Of a stretch of DNA of 64,000 nucleotides, positions 8,484 through 18,102 are shown one piece after another (position 1 is the first letter of the stretch; each line of letters begins with the position of its first letter). Both the position numbers and the translations under genes were made by a program. The DNA is from Leptolyngbyaceae cyanobacterium JSC-12 (GTDB lineage: Bacteria; Cyanobacteriota; Cyanobacteriia; Leptolyngbyales; Leptolyngbyaceae). Location: NCBI GenBank assembly GCA_000309945.1, contig CM001633.1, positions 4,985,174-5,049,173 of the forward strand. Reading direction: 5' to 3'. A model generated the notes under the pieces. It worked only from the letters and a program-made list of their open reading frames with translations, had not been told where the DNA came from and did no database searches.

Positions 8484-9314
8484 TTACAAATGAGGTAATT
8501 TATCACTCAGTTGCTGTGAGCTATTTTTCATCGCTTGCCCTCGATAACTGCAAGAGAAGATGCAACGTTGACTGTTATGATGATGCAGTTTAGCGCAGTG
8601 GATAGCTTTTCGTCCCTTTAGTCGCACATAAAACTCAGCCGCTGATAGCATTCCTAATAAGGGTGCAGTGAAGTAAATCCAAATTGCAGTCCAATTACCT
8701 GCAGGAATGGCAGAAGCTAGAGTACGAGCAGGGTTCATGCTCATACCAGATAAGGGGGCTTCTAGAGTGATGTAGGCGACGATCAAAAGCCCTGCGAACA
8801 CACCAGTATATCGTGCCAGTCTAGATGTGTTAGACACGATCAGGATCATCATCATCATGCCGAAGGAAATGATCAACTCTGCTAAAAAGGCAACACCTAC
8901 TCCACCAGTTCCGGGAAGAGTAACGACATAATTGACTGTCGGATGAGCGATCGCGTCTCCTAGAAACTTGGTAGCTAATAGCACTCCCACCAATCCGCCA
9001 CTAAACTGCGCCACAATGTAGAAGAAAGCATCAACTGGTTTTACCTTATCTAACCGAAAAAAAGTAAAAGTGACAACTGGATTAATGTGTGCACCCGATT
9101 GTTTTCCCCAGGGAGAGTAGATGATCGCGATCGCTGTTAACCCCATTCCCACCCCAATCATGAATCGTCGTAGAAGTGGGTCAGCAAATGCCTGGTGGAT
9201 CGAGGACGCTGGATGTTCGAGTATTACCGTAATCACACTGGCTGACATCATGAAAATTCCCAAACCAGTGGCTTCCATTAAATATTCAGGATAATGGCGG
9301 CGTAAAGCATTCAT
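8484..9314 (-). CDS. Aquaporin / MIP family channel
   Basis: The start at 9314 (MNALRRHYPEYL) overlaps the stop of the upstream flavin reductase gene by ATGA, supporting this start and translational coupling. The 276-residue protein has six membrane spans and both NPA-type boxes: SGAHINPVVTF (NPV in the first) and SGMSMNPARTL. Such channels pass water, glycerol or other small neutral solutes. The first box being NPV and the loose selectivity region make the substrate uncertain. The C-terminal 40 residues are hydrophilic with several His and Cys and are not part of the channel fold. It is the last gene of a three-gene leftward operon. Confidence 0.85.
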   Translation of the reverse strand: MNALRRHYPEYLMEATGLGIFMMSASVITVILEHPASSIHQAFADPLLRRFMIGVGMGLTAIAIIYSPWGKQSGAHINPVVTFTFFRLDKVKPVDAFFYIVAQFSGGLVGVLLATKFLGDAIAHPTVNYVVTLPGTGGVGVAFLAELIISFGMMMMILIVSNTSRLARYTGVFAGLLIVAYITLEAPLSGMSMNPARTLASAIPAGNWTAIWIYFTAPLLGMLSAAEFYVRLKGRKAIHCAKLHHHNSQRCIFSCSYRGQAMKNSSQQLSDKLPHL

Positions 9315-9871
9315 TGATGTTGCCGTCCATAACGCAACACCTTCGCCATCCAAACTAATTCTTCCATGAATCGTTCCATCCGATGAATATAGGTAAGTTG
9401 ATCAATTAAATTGCCTGATTCATCAAATAGCTTTTGCACATTGCCAAAGTTAAGATCATAAAAAATAGTGGTTAACCCTAGCTCGCGCATTACGGGTAGC
9501 AAGTTTTGAATAACTCGAGCACCACCAAATGCTCCAGCTGAGACTCCACAAAGCCCCACTGCTTTATGAATATATTCCTTTAAGCATGTATCAAGAACAT
9601 GTTTTAGCATTCCAGGATAGCCATGATTATACTCTGGTACAACAATGATTAAGCCATCTGATCGTTCCATCACAGCAGCAAACTGAGGATCTTTGATAGA
9701 CTCACCTGCATCATCAGTAGCGAGTGTAATCAAACGAATGTCGATTAACTCAGTTTGTACATCTTCACGAAGACCTACCTGCTCTATAATAAATTTGGCA
9801 ACATATTCACTCTGGCGACCCTGGCGAGGAGTGCCAAGAATAACTGGAATAAATAATGGTGCATCAGTCAC
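9311..9871 (-). CDS. NAD(P)H-dependent FMN reductase
   Basis: A 186-residue flavodoxin-fold reductase. The phosphate-binding loop GTPRQGRQSEYVAKF lies near residue 13 and the family hallmark VPEYNHGYPGMLKHVLD near residue 80, followed by the Gly-rich GVSAGAFGGARV. Members transfer hydride from NAD(P)H to FMN, quinones or azo compounds. The start is GTG at 9871, with AGGAG lying inside the end of the preceding SDR gene, whose stop is two bases upstream. The tight packing implies one transcript with the SDR and aquaporin genes. Confidence 0.88.
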   Translation of the reverse strand: MTDAPLFIPVILGTPRQGRQSEYVAKFIIEQVGLREDVQTELIDIRLITLATDDAGESIKDPQFAAVMERSDGLIIVVPEYNHGYPGMLKHVLDTCLKEYIHKAVGLCGVSAGAFGGARVIQNLLPVMRELGLTTIFYDLNFGNVQKLFDESGNLIDQLTYIHRMERFMEELVWMAKVLRYGRQHQ

Positions 9872-9873
9872 GG

Positions 9874-10671
9874 TTATTGCTCCTGATAGTTCCAGAGTAA
9901 TCCACCATCCACAAAAAATGTGCTTCCAGTAATGTAATCGGCATCTGAGGAAGCTAAAAATGCTACAAGAGAAGCTACATCTTGCGGTTGCCCCAAGCGA
10001 CCCAGGGGAATATTTTTTAGTAATGCACCCAGCTTTTCTGCATCATTGAGTAGTTTAGTATTGATTGGTGTTTCGATCGCTCCAGGTGCTACGTTATTAA
10101 TCGTGATCCCCAATGAACCTAATTCCACAGCCAGATTGCGAGTAAACATTTTCAGTCCACCTTTACTGATGCAATAGGCTGTGAAATTTGGAAAAGGCAA
10201 ATCCTCGTGAACTGAGCTAATGTTGATAATCTTACCAGAACGTTTAGTTTCAATTAAGTGTTTAACAAAGGCTTGAGTGGCAAAAAATACTCCCTTTAGA
10301 TTCACATTCAAAACTGCATCGTAATCAGCTTCGGTTACATCCCAGAAAGCCGCATGTTTTTCAATTCCGGCATTGTTCACCAAAATATCGAGCCTGCCAA
10401 AATGTCCAATGCTTTCGGCAATCAACTCTCGCACCATCTCTATGCTGCCCAGATCAGCCTGAAGAGTGTGCCCCCGTGAATTTGGACATTCTGCCAGGTA
10501 ACATTCACTTCCAATCGCTTTTACCTTTTCCAGAGTTTCTTCAGCACCTTTGGGATGAGAACGGTAATTGATTACTACATCTGCTCCTGCTGCGGCTAGC
10601 CGCAGAACAATTCCTTGTCCAATTCCCTGGCTACTGCCCGTCACCAGAGCAACTTTACCTCTGAGTGTCAT
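9874..10671 (-). CDS. SDR family oxidoreductase, glucose 1-dehydrogenase-like
   Basis: The start at 10671 follows a strong AAGGAGG, seven bases upstream; the longer frame adds non-conserved residues. The 265-residue protein has the classical short-chain dehydrogenase features: TGSSQGIGQG for NAD(P) binding, NNAG in ILVNNAGIEK, a catalytic Ser (NISSVHED), YCISKGG (YxxxK), and the C-terminal GSTFFVDGGLLWNYQ. About ten extra residues sit between strands three and four (CPNSRGHT). Glucose 1-dehydrogenase-type names are common for this branch, but the true substrate is unknown. It is the first gene of the SDR-FMN reductase-aquaporin operon. Confidence 0.88.
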   Translation of the reverse strand: MTLRGKVALVTGSSQGIGQGIVLRLAAAGADVVINYRSHPKGAEETLEKVKAIGSECYLAECPNSRGHTLQADLGSIEMVRELIAESIGHFGRLDILVNNAGIEKHAAFWDVTEADYDAVLNVNLKGVFFATQAFVKHLIETKRSGKIINISSVHEDLPFPNFTAYCISKGGLKMFTRNLAVELGSLGITINNVAPGAIETPINTKLLNDAEKLGALLKNIPLGRLGQPQDVASLVAFLASSDADYITGSTFFVDGGLLWNYQEQ

Positions 10672-11108
10672 GGGTATCCTCCTTAATTTAGCCAATTTGA
10701 CCGGGTACATCATTTATTGTGGAGATCAGCAGCGATCGCAGAGTGATGAACATCTGAGGACTTCAGTCTAAAACACTGATATTTTCAGGAGAAAACCTTC
10801 AGCCTGTTCTCAGCAATTTTTCATTTTTGAAATGAAGGCGTTAATATACTGTGCTTTAACAAAGCCAATCATTCTCTCTCCAGTTAATTAATAAGTTAAA
10901 AGCACAGATAAGACTGAATGTGCATTCAAAGTCGTATTCTCAAGATCGCGGGTTTACTGGTGCATATTGTTCGGACAAGAATAGCGGCAATGTCAGGATT
11001 TTTTATACTTTTCATAGAATTCGCAAGTAGGGTAACCACAACATGCAACTAAATCACGGGGCGCATGTATAAAAAATTACTGGGTTACGCCTATCTATTT
11101 CATTACTT
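10672..11108. other. Divergent intergenic region
   Basis: This lies between the leftward SDR operon and the rightward response-regulator gene, so it should hold promoters for both. It is AT-rich. I see no clear repeat, riboswitch or RNA gene. Confidence 0.5.
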
Positions 11109-11741
11109 ATGCAAAGTGAATCTTTTAACCAGCCAGGCAATATCTTAGTTGTGGATGACCTGACAGATAACTTGAGGATTTTATCTAATGCACTTTCCAA
11201 TCATGGGTATCAGGTGCGGGCAGTGAGGAATGGCGTGATGGCACTATTGGGGGCAAAAGCAGCTCCTCCAGATGTGATACTGCTTGATATTTGTATGCCA
11301 GGGATGGATGGGTATGAAGTGTGCCGGGAGTTAAAATCAGAGCCACAAACCCGCGAGATTCCAATTATTTTTCTCAGTGCCCTGGATGAAAACCTAGACA
11401 AATCGAGAGCGTTTGCTGCAGGCGGTGCGGATTATATTACGAAGCCATTTCAGATAGAAGAATTGCTGGCTCGTGTGCAGCATCAACTAACGATCCAGCA
11501 GTTAAGAAAGCAGGTCGCAGCCCAGCAACAACAGCTAGAGCAATTTGCAGCATCTCTCATGTCTCAATCTACCGTTAGGAGAGATGAACTGGAACGCAAT
11601 GCTTTACCTGCGATCGCAAACATTTTGAATTGTACAGCCCGTCTCTGCGAAAATCCCGAAATCGACTCAGAACTACATACTGTACTCAAAGTGATTCATC
11701 AGAATGGGCAACAATTGCTTAGTCTGCTACAGCAGTTCTGA
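11109..11741 (+). CDS. Response regulator (REC) with helical C-terminal extension
   Basis: A 210-residue protein. Residues 10-130 form a receiver domain with acidic pair Asp16-Asp17, phospho-acceptor Asp60 (VILLDICMPGMDG) and the conserved Lys of YITKPFQ. A Gln-rich coiled coil follows (QQLRKQVAAQQQQLEQFA), then about 50 residues resembling a kinase dimerisation helix pair without the His and without a catalytic domain (RRDELERNALPAIANILN). There is no DNA-binding output, so it probably acts by protein contact, perhaps with the kinases encoded just downstream at 11960 and 16227. The receiver is close in sequence to that of the 16227 kinase, suggesting duplication. Confidence 0.85.
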   Translation: MQSESFNQPGNILVVDDLTDNLRILSNALSNHGYQVRAVRNGVMALLGAKAAPPDVILLDICMPGMDGYEVCRELKSEPQTREIPIIFLSALDENLDKSRAFAAGGADYITKPFQIEELLARVQHQLTIQQLRKQVAAQQQQLEQFAASLMSQSTVRRDELERNALPAIANILNCTARLCENPEIDSELHTVLKVIHQNGQQLLSLLQQF

Positions 11742-11959
11742 TTCAAATTGGAAAAGGCTGGCTGAGTTGTTAATGATTACGGTCATTCCCCGTAAGATGG
11801 ACACATAATCGGAAACTTTTAGTTCGGGGCAATAGCTTAGGACAAAGCAAACGGCTAAAATGCTGGTCTGAGTGGCTTTTTGACCTGACTGTGCCAGGTA
11901 TAACATGGAGGCAGTTTTAGTTCTTGAGGCATTCTTAGTTCCTGTCCATATTCTCCGAT

Positions 11960-14900
11960 ATGACACTACGCCCCTTCTCTCACTGGCTACGTCGCCACTC
12001 CAACATTCCTCTGTATTTGGTACTAACCGTGCCATTTGTTTTGCAAACCGTAGGGGCAACGGCGCTAGTCGGCTACTTATCGTATCGCACTGGGCAGCAA
12101 TCGGTTGAAAATTTAGCGCAGCGATTGATGGATGAAGTGGGCGATCGCACTACCCTCTACCTGGAAAATATCCTGAAAGTACCGCATTTAGTGAATCAGC
12201 TTAATGCTGATCTGATTCGTCTCGGACAGTTGCCAGGATTCGAAACTCAGGAAACTGCCCCACTAGAACGATACTTCTGGGCACAATTACTGCGCTTTCC
12301 TTCAGTGAGCACAATTGCGATCGCCAACGAACGAGGCGGTATGATTGGCTCTGGGCGCTCCACCACGACCAACGAAATAGGTGTCTACCGAACTCAACAA
12401 TTTACCAGAGGCACCTATTCGGTATCTGCAGTCAATGCTCAAGGACAGGTCATTCGAACAGAAGTGTACGCTCAAAATTACGATGCCAGAACCAGACCCT
12501 GGTATCAAACTCCGCAACAAGCGGGAAAAGCTGTCTGGAGTCCAATCTATCAATTCATCAGCCGTGAACCTGTATTAGGAATTTCTGCCGGACTACCGAT
12601 TTACGGTCCCGCTGGAAAATTGCAGGGCGTGCTAGCCACTGATATTACCCTGGAACAACTCAATCAATTCCTCTCATCATTAGAGGTCAGCCCATCTGGA
12701 CAGGTGTGGATAATTGAGCGATCGGGTTTGTTCATTGCCACCTCCACTCAATCCCCTCTGTTTACCAAAACATCTGATACCGTGACGCGGCTTAAAGCCG
12801 AAAACAGCCAAGATTCCTCTATACGAGAGGTGATGGCACAGTTGACCCAACGTTTTGGCACATTGACCCAACTGCAAACAAGCCAACACTTTAATATTCA
12901 ACAAACAGGTCTAACAAAATTTGTGCGAGTGGTGCCATTTCAAGATCAATACGGATTAGACTGGCTGATTATTTTGGTGGTACCAGAGGCTGATTTTACA
13001 GCAGAGATTCAGGCGAACAATACAAGAACGTTGTGGTTATGTGGGCTGACGCTGCTAGCAGCAACCGCACTTGGAGCCTTCACAGCCCATTGGATTACTC
13101 AACCTATCTTGAAGTTGAAACAGGCAAGTCAGGCGTTGGCACAGGGAGAATGGCAGCAACCTCTACCAGAGACGATCGCGATCGCCGAACTCAAAACCTT
13201 AACTGCTTGCTTTAATCAAACTGCCGAACAACTGCATCGTTCATTTGAGCACATCCAAACAGCGTTAGCAGAATCAACCGAAAAATTCACAACCATTTTT
13301 CGTACCAGTCCCGATCCGATTGCGCTTGTCGATTGGGCAGAAGGATGCTTCCTGGAATTTAATCACCGTTTATGCGAATTTTACGGCTATTCCCGTGAAG
13401 AATTGCTAGGTCAGTGTGTTGTGGACTTAGGATTCTGGGTCAATCTAGAGGAATGCCAACGGTTTAGAGCGCGTCTAAGCCAGCACCGAAGCATCTATAA
13501 CGAAGAGGTTACGACTCGCCTTCGTTCTGGTGAAACCAGAGTTGTTTTGCTATCCGGTGAACTTTGCAATTTGAATGGGCAAGATGTGGTGATTTGCATC
13601 CTTAAAGATATCAGCGATCGCAGAGCTGCTGAAATTGCCCTGGAACAAAACGAAGCCCGCTTGAAAGAAGCACAGCGAGTGGCTCAAATGGGGAGTTGGG
13701 AACTGGATGTTCCAACGCAAAAATTTTTCTGGTCGGAAGAGTTATTCCGCATTGCCGGACTAGATCCGACTCAGCCAGAACCCGATCAAGAAGAATTACT
13801 GAACATGATTCCACTAGAAGATCGCGCTACCCTAACTGAGGCTGTGAGGTGTGCGATCGCTGAAGGTACCCCTTACGAAGTAGAACATCGCATTCGTCGC
13901 CCCGATGGCACTGTTCGCTATCTCATCAGCAAAGGGCGGGCCATGCTCAATCAGCAGCAACAGGTATTCAAACTCTACGGAACGACGGTCGATATTACTG
14001 ATCGTAAAATAGCAGAACTTTCGCTCAAACAAACCCTGCAGGAATTGACCTACCACATCGAACATTCTCCCTTAGCAACTATCCGCTGGGATCGGGACTT
14101 TCGGATTGAACACTGGTCTAAACAGGCTGAAACCATGTTTGGTTGGACTGCTGCCGAAGTTCTTGGCAAAACCATGCATGATTGGCAATTGATTGTTGAG
14201 GCAGATGTAGAGCATGTCAATCAGGTGGCAAACCAAATGCTTCAGGGAGTTGGTGGCATTTGTCAGAACCGGAATTATCACAAAAATGGCTCTATCCTCT
14301 ATTGCGAGTGGTATAATTCCGCTCTATTTGATGACAACGGCAATCTTGTCTCGATGCTATCTCTGGTTCAAGATGTGAGCGATCGCAAACAAGCAGAGTT
14401 AGCATTGCAGCAAGCCAAAGAAGAAGCAGAAGCTGCTAATCGTGCCAAGAGTGCATTCCTGGCGAATATGAGTCATGAATTGCGTACTCCGCTTAATGTG
14501 ATCTTGGGATATGCTCAGCTCCTAAGCTTCGACAAAAACCTCCTCCCAGAATACCAAGAATACCTGCAATCAATTCGTCGCAGTGGCAGTCATCTACTGA
14601 CTTTAATTAATGATGTGCTGGATTTGTCCAAAATTGAAGCTGGACACTTGACTTTAGATGCAAGCACCTTCAACCTGCCAGAACTGATGCAATCGCTATG
14701 GGAAATGTTTCGGCTGCGGACAAATGCCAAAGGCTTGGAATTCACACTCGAACTGGCAGAAGTCCCAACGTTTATCACCACTGACCTTAACAAACTGCGC
14801 CAGGTCGTTATCAATCTTCTCAGTAATGCTGTGAAATTTACTGAATCCGGGACGATTACGTTACGAGTCAACCTGGCGGAACACATCAGTGATCAAAGAA

Positions 14901-15868
14901 CTGCTTCCAAACCATCGCTTGTCCTTTGGGTCGAGGTGGAAGATACAGGCGTAGGGATTGCAACAGAGGAGCTTGATACCATATTTGAGGCATTTTCTCA
15001 GGCAAGTGCAGGCAAACGCTCTGTTGAAGGTACTGGTCTGGGCTTAACCATTAGCCAGAAGTTTGTGCAGTTGATGGGCGGCAGCTTGCAGGCTACCAGT
15101 GTTGTGGGGCGAGGTAGTCGATTTAGTTTTTGGATTCCCGTACAGCGTGTTGATGCAGCCGAGGTGCAGCCAATTGTTCCTAATTGCCCGGTATTGGGGT
15201 TGTTGCCCAATCAGCCCAAGTATCAGCTATTAGTAGTGGATGATCAGGTTGCCAATCGTCAGTTGCTAACACTTCTGTTACGCAAAGTAGGATTTGAGGT
15301 GCAGGAAGCTGCCAGTGGAGTGGAAGCAGTTCAACTATGGCAAACCTGGCAGCCTGATTTAATCTGGATGGATCTTCGCATGATCGGGATGAATGGGTAT
15401 GAAGCTATGCGACAGATCCGGGCGATGGAGGCAGGTCAGGGAGGTAAGGGTGTGCCAGTGCCAATTATCGCGGTTACAGCTCAAGCCTATCAAGAAGACC
15501 GCGATCGCGCCCTTGCAGCAGGTTTCACAGATTTTGTCACCAAGCCTTTTGAAACGTCAGTGATTTTCCAATTGTTAACCAGCTACTTAGGTGTGCAATT
15601 TCAATACGGTGAACCAATAAGTTCAGATGCAAGCACCCTTTCCAGTTCTATAAATGCCCGGCAAATGCTCCAGCCAGAAGCTTTGCAAGTTATGCCAGCC
15701 GAATGGATTACGGCGCTTCATAAAGCTGCATTGAACTGCTCTTCCCAGGAAGTTGAAGAATTAGTTACGCAAATTCCATCCCAGTATGCTGTGCTGGCAA
15801 ACCATTTAAGACAGCTCATCCATAACTATGAATTTGAAGTTATTCTGCGCCTCAGTAAGCCTCAGTAG
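11960..15868 (+). CDS. Membrane-bound hybrid sensor histidine kinase (Cache-HAMP-PAS3-HK-REC)
   Basis: A 1302-residue kinase. The order is: transmembrane span about 18-42; large extracytoplasmic dCache-like sensor about 55-345 (with SPIYQFISREPVLGISAGLP); second span about 352-375; HAMP about 375-430; three PAS domains (about 440-560, 570-690 and 695-815); HisKA with phospho-acceptor His839 in SHELRTPLN; HATPase with N-box LLSNAVKF and GTGLGL; receiver with phospho-acceptor Asp1138 in WMDLRMIGMNG; and a 100-residue helical tail. The receiver motif has Ile in place of the usual Pro. It probably senses a small periplasmic ligand. The 11109 receiver protein is encoded 218 bases upstream, and the REC-kinase gene follows. 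Confidence 0.9.
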   Translation: MTLRPFSHWLRRHSNIPLYLVLTVPFVLQTVGATALVGYLSYRTGQQSVENLAQRLMDEVGDRTTLYLENILKVPHLVNQLNADLIRLGQLPGFETQETAPLERYFWAQLLRFPSVSTIAIANERGGMIGSGRSTTTNEIGVYRTQQFTRGTYSVSAVNAQGQVIRTEVYAQNYDARTRPWYQTPQQAGKAVWSPIYQFISREPVLGISAGLPIYGPAGKLQGVLATDITLEQLNQFLSSLEVSPSGQVWIIERSGLFIATSTQSPLFTKTSDTVTRLKAENSQDSSIREVMAQLTQRFGTLTQLQTSQHFNIQQTGLTKFVRVVPFQDQYGLDWLIILVVPEADFTAEIQANNTRTLWLCGLTLLAATALGAFTAHWITQPILKLKQASQALAQGEWQQPLPETIAIAELKTLTACFNQTAEQLHRSFEHIQTALAESTEKFTTIFRTSPDPIALVDWAEGCFLEFNHRLCEFYGYSREELLGQCVVDLGFWVNLEECQRFRARLSQHRSIYNEEVTTRLRSGETRVVLLSGELCNLNGQDVVICILKDISDRRAAEIALEQNEARLKEAQRVAQMGSWELDVPTQKFFWSEELFRIAGLDPTQPEPDQEELLNMIPLEDRATLTEAVRCAIAEGTPYEVEHRIRRPDGTVRYLISKGRAMLNQQQQVFKLYGTTVDITDRKIAELSLKQTLQELTYHIEHSPLATIRWDRDFRIEHWSKQAETMFGWTAAEVLGKTMHDWQLIVEADVEHVNQVANQMLQGVGGICQNRNYHKNGSILYCEWYNSALFDDNGNLVSMLSLVQDVSDRKQAELALQQAKEEAEAANRAKSAFLANMSHELRTPLNVILGYAQLLSFDKNLLPEYQEYLQSIRRSGSHLLTLINDVLDLSKIEAGHLTLDASTFNLPELMQSLWEMFRLRTNAKGLEFTLELAEVPTFITTDLNKLRQVVINLLSNAVKFTESGTITLRVNLAEHISDQRTASKPSLVLWVEVEDTGVGIATEELDTIFEAFSQASAGKRSVEGTGLGLTISQKFVQLMGGSLQATSVVGRGSRFSFWIPVQRVDAAEVQPIVPNCPVLGLLPNQPKYQLLVVDDQVANRQLLTLLLRKVGFEVQEAASGVEAVQLWQTWQPDLIWMDLRMIGMNGYEAMRQIRAMEAGQGGKGVPVPIIAVTAQAYQEDRDRALAAGFTDFVTKPFETSVIFQLLTSYLGVQFQYGEPISSDASTLSSSINARQMLQPEALQVMPAEWITALHKAALNCSSQEVEELVTQIPSQYAVLANHLRQLIHNYEFEVILRLSKPQ

Positions 15869-15875
15869 GTTTCGA

Positions 15876-15975
15876 TTAGCCCGGTAGGGTGTTCTTTGCC
15901 AGGTTTAGAATTAGCCTTGTAGGGTGTTCCTTAGCAAGTTTTGGCTAGCCCTATAGGATGTTGTTAGACAGCCAA
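15876..15975. repeat. Three degenerate 35-bp tandem repeats
   Basis: Units begin at 15876, 15911 and 15945, sharing TTAGCCnnGTAGGGTGTTC-like sequence and decaying from first to third. They start directly after the hybrid kinase stop codon. The rest of 15869-16226 holds no further feature I can support. Confidence 0.7.
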
Positions 15976-16226
15976 GTAATATATAAAACTTGCATACAGA
16001 ACAACTTGAAGCCATCGTAACTTATGCATCATCCTCTTCGCTGTACCAGTTTCGCCAGCAGTCCCTAGAACTGTCACATCTTTTGCTTACAGAGCATCGA
16101 TGAGTTTGCGATGGTAAAGAATACTAATTTTTCGCTATGACTATGAAATGGTTAAGCGAAAAGTTTCAAGTTGCTTGCTTGTTGTCACAAAAGCTTATAC
16201 TTTTTATTTCTGAATTAGAGAATGCA

Positions 16227-17945
16227 ATGAGTAATAGCCCCGCTAGTATTCTGGTCATTGACGATCAGCCCGATCATCTCCGGACGCTTTCGGCAATTCT
16301 GCAAAACAGGGGGTATCAGGTCAGGCAAGCCACCAATGGTCCTATGGCTTTGAGAACAATCGCATCCCAACCGCCCGATCTAATCTTACTGGATATTCGC
16401 ATGCCTCAGATGGATGGATATGCTGTATGCGCCGCTCTTAAACAATCGCCTCAAACACAAGAAATTCCAGTCATTTTCCTGAGTGCATTAGGAGATGCAG
16501 CAGATAAGGCAAGAGCTTTTGACATGGGTGGAGTTGACTACATTACGAAGCCATTTCAAGCTGGGGAAGTATTGGCTCGAATTAGCAATCAACTGAATAT
16601 TCAACAACAGCAACGGCAATTGTCGGATGTCTTACAGCAGATGCAACGCTTGAACTCCAGCTTGGAAGAACGAATCCAGGCACAGACTTTGGAACTGCAA
16701 CAAGCCCTAGAGTATGAAAGAACCCTCAAGCAGATTAGCGATCGCGTGCGAGATTCGCTTGATCAAACCTACATTCTACGAACCACAGTTGAAGAATTGA
16801 CGCGTGTGCTTCAGGCGCAATGCTGCGATACAGTTTTGTTCAACCCTGATCAAACAACTGAAATCTTTTGTTATCAAGCAGGAAATGGTAAATCATCAGA
16901 ACCCTACGATTCCGTTCCATCTCTGTTGCAGCGCCCAGGAGTGAGCGAGCAACTCGAACAGGGGACAACCCTCGCCTTCTGCTGCTTGACTGAGGATGCA
17001 GCAAACCGTTACTCAGCGATTCTGGGTTGTCCAATTCGAGATGACCGCACCTGGTTAGGAACCTTATGGTTATTCAAACCATTGGCTGCGACCTTCAGTA
17101 ACCAAGAAATTCGCTTAGTGGAACAGGTGGCAAATCAATGTGCGATCGCATTGCGCCAGGCACGACTCTACCAGGAAGCCCAGGCACAAATTGTGGAGTT
17201 GCATCGCCTCAACCAGCTTAAAGACGATTTCCTTAGCACCATTTCCCATGAACTGCGTACACCTGTAGCAAATATGCGGATGGTATTGCAATTGCTGGCG
17301 ATCGCCACCAATCAAGGACAAACTTTCCTGGCACAAATGACCGAAATGGAAGCAGAAAACAACCGAATTGTGCAGTATTTCAGGATTTTGCAAGAAGAGT
17401 GTGAACGGGAAATTAATTTGATTCAAGATTTGTTAGATATTCAACATCTTGAAGCAGGTACTCGCCCCCTAGATCTGACAACCCTAGACTTGAACAATTG
17501 GCTATCACATGTGTTGGAGTCCTATGAACTCCAGACTCAAAATCATCAGCAACAACTCGTTACGCAATTTGCCCCCATGCTGCCACGGCTGACAACCGAT
17601 CTTACCTGTTTGAACCGAATTGTTGTGGAATTGCTAAACAATGCCTGCAAGTACACACCTGCCCATGAGACGATTACAGTATCAACTGAGGCTACAGCCG
17701 ATCACATATTTCTGCGTGTCTCCAACTCTGGCGTCGAAATTTCACCCGACGAACAAACACGTATGTTTGATAAGTTTTATCGCATTCCCAATAATGATCC
17801 CTGGAAACATAGCGGAACTGGTTTAGGATTGGCGCTCGTCTGGCAATTAGTCAACCACATTGGAGGTTCGATTCAGGTCACCAGTGGCGATCGCGTCACC
17901 TGTTTCACCCTCCAACTTCCCCATACCCTTTCTCCCATGCCCTAG
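16227..17945 (+). CDS. Soluble REC-GAF histidine kinase
   Basis: The start at 16227 (MSNSPASILVIDDQPD) places the receiver directly at the N-terminus, as in homologues; the frame is open 30 codons further upstream. The 572-residue order is: receiver with Asp56 in LILLDIRMPQMDG; coiled coil about 125-165; degenerate GAF-like domain about 170-320 (ending VANQCAIALRQARLYQEA); HisKA with His341 in SHELRTPVA; and HATPase with N-box LLNNACKY and GTGLGLAL. An N-terminal receiver on a kinase allows phosphoryl input from another kinase, here plausibly the 11960 hybrid kinase. It has no membrane segment. Confidence 0.88.
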   Translation: MSNSPASILVIDDQPDHLRTLSAILQNRGYQVRQATNGPMALRTIASQPPDLILLDIRMPQMDGYAVCAALKQSPQTQEIPVIFLSALGDAADKARAFDMGGVDYITKPFQAGEVLARISNQLNIQQQQRQLSDVLQQMQRLNSSLEERIQAQTLELQQALEYERTLKQISDRVRDSLDQTYILRTTVEELTRVLQAQCCDTVLFNPDQTTEIFCYQAGNGKSSEPYDSVPSLLQRPGVSEQLEQGTTLAFCCLTEDAANRYSAILGCPIRDDRTWLGTLWLFKPLAATFSNQEIRLVEQVANQCAIALRQARLYQEAQAQIVELHRLNQLKDDFLSTISHELRTPVANMRMVLQLLAIATNQGQTFLAQMTEMEAENNRIVQYFRILQEECEREINLIQDLLDIQHLEAGTRPLDLTTLDLNNWLSHVLESYELQTQNHQQQLVTQFAPMLPRLTTDLTCLNRIVVELLNNACKYTPAHETITVSTEATADHIFLRVSNSGVEISPDEQTRMFDKFYRIPNNDPWKHSGTGLGLALVWQLVNHIGGSIQVTSGDRVTCFTLQLPHTLSPMP

Positions 17946-18102
17946 CCCCTTGCATCAACCTCACAGGCACTCACCTCGACCGCCCATTAAGTTAACAATC
18001 ATTCATAGCTGTAGTCATGTCAAACCCAGCGGAGGCAAACCAAAACATTTGCCCAGAAGAGCTTTTCAGGAATTCGACTTGTCCTAAGCGTTTTGACCCA
18101 AG

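Noticed and set aside
15876..15975. Possible CRISPR array
   Set aside because: The repeats are adjacent and degenerate with no unique spacers between them, and no cas genes are nearby.
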